From NCBI RefSeq assembly GCF_002949735.1, contig NZ_CP026681.1, positions 6,324,501-6,388,500 on the forward strand: DNA of 64,000 nucleotides. The letters are read 5' to 3'. The notes under the pieces are model-generated. The model searched no databases. It was not told the origin of the DNA and saw nothing but the letters and a program-made list of their open reading frames with translations. Positions 61,413-64,000 of the stretch are shown in pieces. The stretch is from Nostoc sp. 'Peltigera membranacea cyanobiont' N6. GTDB taxonomy: Bacteria > Cyanobacteriota > Cyanobacteriia > Cyanobacteriales > Nostocaceae. The stretch's first letter is position 1, and every line of letters starts with the position of its first letter. Position numbers and translations under genes: made by a program.

Positions 61413-61572
61413 AAGGAGTGATACCATTTCACCAGATGTTTGTCACAAGTTATCCCCGCAATGCTCCCTGTTTAGGGGGTGTTGCAGATTTCAAATGTTG
61501 CATCAAACGGGTGAGTTGGTATAAGCTTTTACGGGGAAGCGCTTGAGTGAGCAAAACTCTCAAGCGCTTTTT
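61413..61572 (+). ncRNA. Candidate structured RNA with terminator
   Basis: AUACCAUUUCACC (61421-61433) pairs with GGUGAGUUGGUAU (61510-61522), extended by GUUUG/CAAAC (61438-61442 and 61504-61508), making a rod of about 18 pairs. Inside lies a 12-pair hairpin GCAAUGCUCCCU/AGGGGGUGUUGC (around 61458-61485, loop GUUU). A perfect 11-bp terminator stem followed by T5 closes it at 61537-61572. No protein-coding frame fits. The rod-plus-loop form recalls 6S RNA or a similar small RNA, but I claim only a structured transcript. Confidence 0.55.
61537..61572 (+). terminator. Strong Rho-independent terminator
   Basis: AAGCGCTTGAG (61537-61547) pairs perfectly with CTCAAGCGCTT (61559-61569), followed by TTT. 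It lies 200 bp before the next gene and no CDS ends just upstream on this strand, so it most likely ends a non-coding transcript. Confidence 0.8.
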
Positions 61573-61670
61573 CGTGTATAAATAAGATAGTCCAACTATC
61601 TGGACGATAATCCAATTAATAATATTTTTACTTATAGATTTAAGTAATTGTTTCATCTAAGATTTATCTG

Positions 61671-61757
61671 ATAACTCAACTCACACTTATCCAGTTAGAA
61701 GATGGCACGATTATTTACATTGAAGCCACAAATAAGGGTAGAGTGTTTATTTTCTAA
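61671..61757 (+). pseudogene. Relic of a TRYCO1-like protein N-terminus
   Basis: Frame from 61671 reads ITQLTLIQLEDGTIIYIEAT then NKGRVFIF and a stop. The TQLTLIQLEDGTIIYIEAT pattern is the N-terminus of cyanobacterial TRYCO1/CU044_2847 proteins, which normally starts MTQL; here the ATG is ATA. Only the first third remains. It lies directly upstream of the glycosyltransferase gene and may mark where a conflict-type locus once stood. Confidence 0.65.
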
Positions 61758-61784
61758 CCAACTGGAAAAGAAAACTCAGCAATC

Positions 61785-62510
61785 ATGAGTCAGAATATTG
61801 ATGCTGCCAAAATTTCTATTATCATTGCGGCTATTAATGAAGCGAGGAATATTAAAGAAACAATTGCTACTACTCAAAGCCGTCTAAATATAGAAGTCAT
61901 TTTAGTAGATGGTGGCTCTCAAGATGATACTGTAGCGATCGCTCAGTCATTAGGTGTCAAAGTTATCTCATCATCTCCCGGTCGGGCTGTGCAAATGAAC
62001 GCGGGTGCTGTAGCGTCTGGCGGTGAGATTCTGCTATTTCTCCATGCAGATACCCGTTTACCGACTGGGTTTGATGAGATGATTTGCACAGCGCTACAAC
62101 AGCCTGGGACTGTAGCTGGTGCATTTAATTTGCGGATTGATGCCCCACTTTTGAGTTTAAGGTGGGTGGAGTTGGGTGTAAAGTGGCGATCGCATTTTTG
62201 CCAAATGCCCTACGGCGACCAAGCAATTTTTTTAACCAAGGAATCATTTCAGCAAATTGGTGGTTTTCCTGAATTGCCTATCATGGAAGATTTTGAACTC
62301 ATCCGTCGGTTAAAAACCATCGGACGCATTGTAATTATCCCTACACCAGTTATTACTTCAGCGCGTAGATGGTTGCAGAAGGGAGTATTCAAAACTACAC
62401 TACTTAATCAATTAGTAATTATTGCTTATCTACTCGGCGTTTCACCTGAGCGAATTCGTACCTGGTATCGCCGAGAAAAATTTAAGGGAATTAAACTGTT
62501 TCTCATGTAG
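61785..62510 (+). CDS. Glycosyltransferase family 2 (TIGR04283 type)
   Basis: A 241-residue enzyme with the GT-A start ISIIIAAINEARNIKETIAT, the nucleotide-sugar loop VILVDGGSQDDTVAIAQSLG, and EILLFLHADTRLPTGFDEM, then GDQAIFLTKESFQQIGGFPELPIMEDFEL. The compact length, the HADTRLP motif and the arginine-rich end (RARRWLQKGVFKTT-like) match the TIGR04283 family often found with lipid or carotenoid glycosylation genes. Substrate unknown. ATG at 61785; followed after 300 bp by the VTT gene. Confidence 0.92.
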   Translation: MSQNIDAAKISIIIAAINEARNIKETIATTQSRLNIEVILVDGGSQDDTVAIAQSLGVKVISSSPGRAVQMNAGAVASGGEILLFLHADTRLPTGFDEMICTALQQPGTVAGAFNLRIDAPLLSLRWVELGVKWRSHFCQMPYGDQAIFLTKESFQQIGGFPELPIMEDFELIRRLKTIGRIVIIPTPVITSARRWLQKGVFKTTLLNQLVIIAYLLGVSPERIRTWYRREKFKGIKLFLM

Positions 62511-62557
62511 GTAGTATATCTTAGGGGCATTGGATTGGAGGTGTAGGTTTGAAACTT

Positions 62558-62809
62558 GAGCCTCAGAAGGTCAACGTCGAGCCTCAGAGGGTCAACATCG
62601 TGCCTCAGAAGGTCAACATTAAGCCTCAGAAGGTCAACATTGAGCATCAGAAGGTCAACATCGAGCCTCAGAAGGTCAACGTCGAGCTTCAGAAGGTCAA
62701 CGTCGAGCTTCAGAAGGTCAACATCGAGCCTCAGAAGGTCAACATTGAGCCTCAGAAGGTCAACGTCGAGCCTCAGAAGGTCAACATTGAGCTTCAGAAG
62801 GTCAAATTT
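62558..62809. repeat. 12 x 21-bp tandem repeat
   Basis: Twelve in-phase units of the type GAGCCTCAGAAGGTCAACATC between the glycosyltransferase and VTT genes. Open in the frame of the VTT gene (EPQKVNI repeats) and in a second frame. Unit number and phase fit a recent expansion. Confidence 0.9.
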
Positions 62810-62815
62810 ATAAAA

Positions 62816-63574
62816 ATGAAGAAGCGTTTATTAACTTCTAAACTTAAACTGCTACTCCTAAGTTGCCTAATTCTCACTCTAATAATTGTCGCTAAACAGT
62901 TGAACATTCAGGGACTTCTACAGACCTCAGTCATTTGGGTTGAGAGTCTTGGAATTTTAGGGCCTATCGCTTACATAGTTATTTACAACTTGGCAACATT
63001 ACTGTTTATACCAGGTTCCCTCTTAACGCTCGAAGGTGGTTTTCTGTTTGGAGTATTTTGGGGGTCAATATATGTGCTAATTGCTGCAATGCTTGGAGCA
63101 ACCTTGGCTTTTCTCGTTGGCCGCTACCTTTCGCGAGATTGGGTTTCTCGACAAATGGACAAACATCCTAAATTTAAAGCGATTGATTTAGCAGTTGCTA
63201 AAGAAGGATGGAAAATTGTCTTGCTAACTCGTCTCTCTCCCGTTTTTCCTTTCAATTTATTGAATTACGCTTTTGGAGTAACACAGGTTTCTCTGAAAGA
63301 CTATATATTAGGTTCCTTTGGGATTATTCCCGGTACTGTAATGTACGTTTATATTGGTTCTTTAGCTGGTAATCTTGCCATGATTAACACGACTCATCAA
63401 CCAACTACTCCAGAAACTCAAGTTTGGCAATGGGTAATGCGAGTAGTTGGGTTAATTGCTACCGTTGCCGTAACGGTCTATATCACAAAAGTAGCTCAAA
63501 AAGCATTAGCTCAAAGTGTAGCAATCCAAGAAATAACAATCCATGACAAAACTAACAATCATTCAGATATTTAA
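62816..63574 (+). CDS. VTT-domain (TVP38/TMEM64) membrane protein
   Basis: A 252-residue protein from the ATG at 62816 (MKKRLLTSKLKLLLLSCLIL). The reading frame is also open through the repeat array up to a TTG at 62549, which would add 89 residues of EPQKVNI repeats; I consider that extension doubtful. The VTT (DedA/TMEM64-like) domain has LATLLFIPGSLLTLEGGFLF, GVFWGSIYVLIAAMLGATL and LVGRYLSRDWVSRQMDKHP, then LLTRLSPVFPFNLLNYAFG. These proteins are flippase/scramblase-like membrane proteins. The 3' end overlaps the next gene by 32 bp, so the two are probably co-translated. Confidence 0.88.
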   Translation: MKKRLLTSKLKLLLLSCLILTLIIVAKQLNIQGLLQTSVIWVESLGILGPIAYIVIYNLATLLFIPGSLLTLEGGFLFGVFWGSIYVLIAAMLGATLAFLVGRYLSRDWVSRQMDKHPKFKAIDLAVAKEGWKIVLLTRLSPVFPFNLLNYAFGVTQVSLKDYILGSFGIIPGTVMYVYIGSLAGNLAMINTTHQPTTPETQVWQWVMRVVGLIATVAVTVYITKVAQKALAQSVAIQEITIHDKTNNHSDI

Positions 63575-64000
63575 AAGTATTGATTTCAAATACTTGCAGA
63601 AGTTTTTTAGTCTAAGTACATTAATATTATTGATATTGGTAAGCGCTTTTTTATTAAATACAGACTCGGCTTTTGCACAAGAATCTCTAAATCCAAATTC
63701 TTTTAATCCCCAAGCTATTTTACGCGAAGCCTTGCAGTGGATTGATAGCTTGGGTGCGTTGGGAGCCATAGCTTTTATTGCCATTTATATTATCGCTACC
63801 GTCGCTTTTTTCCCAGGTTCTATTCTCACCTTGGGAGCGGGTGTAATTTTTGGTGCAGTTTGGGGTTCTCTCTACGTATTTATCGGTGCGACCCTTGGCG
63901 CTACTGCTGCTTTCCTTGTGGGACGTTATTTAGCAAGGGGCTGGGTCGCTGGTAAAATCGCAGATAACAAAAAATTTGCCGCTATTGACCAAGCAGTTGG
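63543..64000 (+). CDS. VTT-domain membrane protein, 3' end outside window
   Basis: The ATG at 63543 lies inside the end of the preceding gene and the frame runs to the window edge. MTKLTIIQIFKSIDFKYLQK starts the protein. An N-terminal helix ends TDSAFAQES. The VTT pattern is again visible: ATVAFFPGSILTLGAGVIFG, AVWGSLYVFIGATLGATAAF and LVGRYLARGWVAGKIADNKK. A tandem paralogue of the preceding gene; the C-terminus is missing. Confidence 0.88.
   Translation, partial: MTKLTIIQIFKSIDFKYLQKFFSLSTLILLILVSAFLLNTDSAFAQESLNPNSFNPQAILREALQWIDSLGALGAIAFIAIYIIATVAFFPGSILTLGAGVIFGAVWGSLYVFIGATLGATAAFLVGRYLARGWVAGKIADNKKFAAIDQAV

Noticed and set aside
61450..61656. Minus-strand frame of 68 codons
   Set aside because: It runs antisense through the candidate structured RNA and its terminator, with no ribosome site; the hairpins explain the sequence better.
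62558..62809. CRISPR array
   Set aside because: The units are contiguous with no unique spacers, so it is a minisatellite and not CRISPR; the same holds for 19544-19706.
62426..62813. LRRSTSS and LNVDLLR repeat frames across 62.5 kb
   Set aside because: Alternative-frame and antisense translations of the 21-bp repeat array.

Overview
The window looks like chromosomal DNA of a heterocyst-forming, Nostoc-type cyanobacterium. The evidence is a HetP-family protein, the PetM subunit of cytochrome b6f, a Ycf39-type photosystem assembly factor, an NblR-like regulator, neutral/alkaline invertase, very many GCGATCGC (HIP1) sites, and heptad or 21-bp tandem repeats together with several families of small palindromic elements. 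I see no tRNA, rRNA or CRISPR array.

Layout. 1-9.7 kb: an LCP cell-wall ligase cut by the window edge, a small membrane protein, an AI-2E/PerM exporter, a lipoprotein serpin, an orphan gene, an S8 protease, ribulose-phosphate epimerase and a hetP-like gene. 9.7-11.1 kb: AT-rich and gene-free, ending in a miniature inverted-repeat element. 11.1-14.2 kb: a GH116 glucosylceramidase-type hydrolase and a conserved hypothetical. 14.2-19.8 kb: a conflict-type locus, with a TRYCO1-like gene divergent from a caspase-nSTAND-WD40 protein whose 14 nearly identical WD40 repeats vary at only a few positions; duplicated repeats and the relic of a second copy flank it. 20-34 kb: a secretion and proteolysis locus. 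It holds COP23, two trypsin-like proteases and a 2905-residue filamentous-haemagglutinin protein with a C-terminal CHAT (caspase-like) domain, divergent from a TpsB outer-membrane transporter.

34-49.9 kb: mostly housekeeping or ordinary accessory genes: UPF0182, invertase, YqaE/Pmp3, SUI1, trpB, a methyltransferase, two CAP-domain proteins, RNase D, a rhodanese-like protein and an OmpR-type regulator. A degraded HTH relic lies beside a MITE at 48.2-48.6 kb. 50-52.5 kb: a rolling-circle Rep gene broken by one in-frame TGA, plus a HigB/HigA-like toxin-antitoxin pair. 52.5-64 kb: pdxA, petM, a ycf39-like gene, a TnpB-less IS605-type element with a structured right end, NAD kinase, an NblR-like regulator, DUF192 and DUF2949 genes, a PLP aminotransferase, a candidate structured RNA with a strong terminator, a TRYCO1 relic whose start codon is ATA, a glycosyltransferase and two VTT membrane proteins.

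The most notable content is the pair of neighbouring caspase-like systems. One is cytoplasmic (caspase-nSTAND-WD40 with TRYCO1). The other is predicted to be exported (TPS-CHAT with trypsins, COP23 and TpsB). Relics of the first kind of system occur at three other places in the window, which suggests repeated gain and loss.
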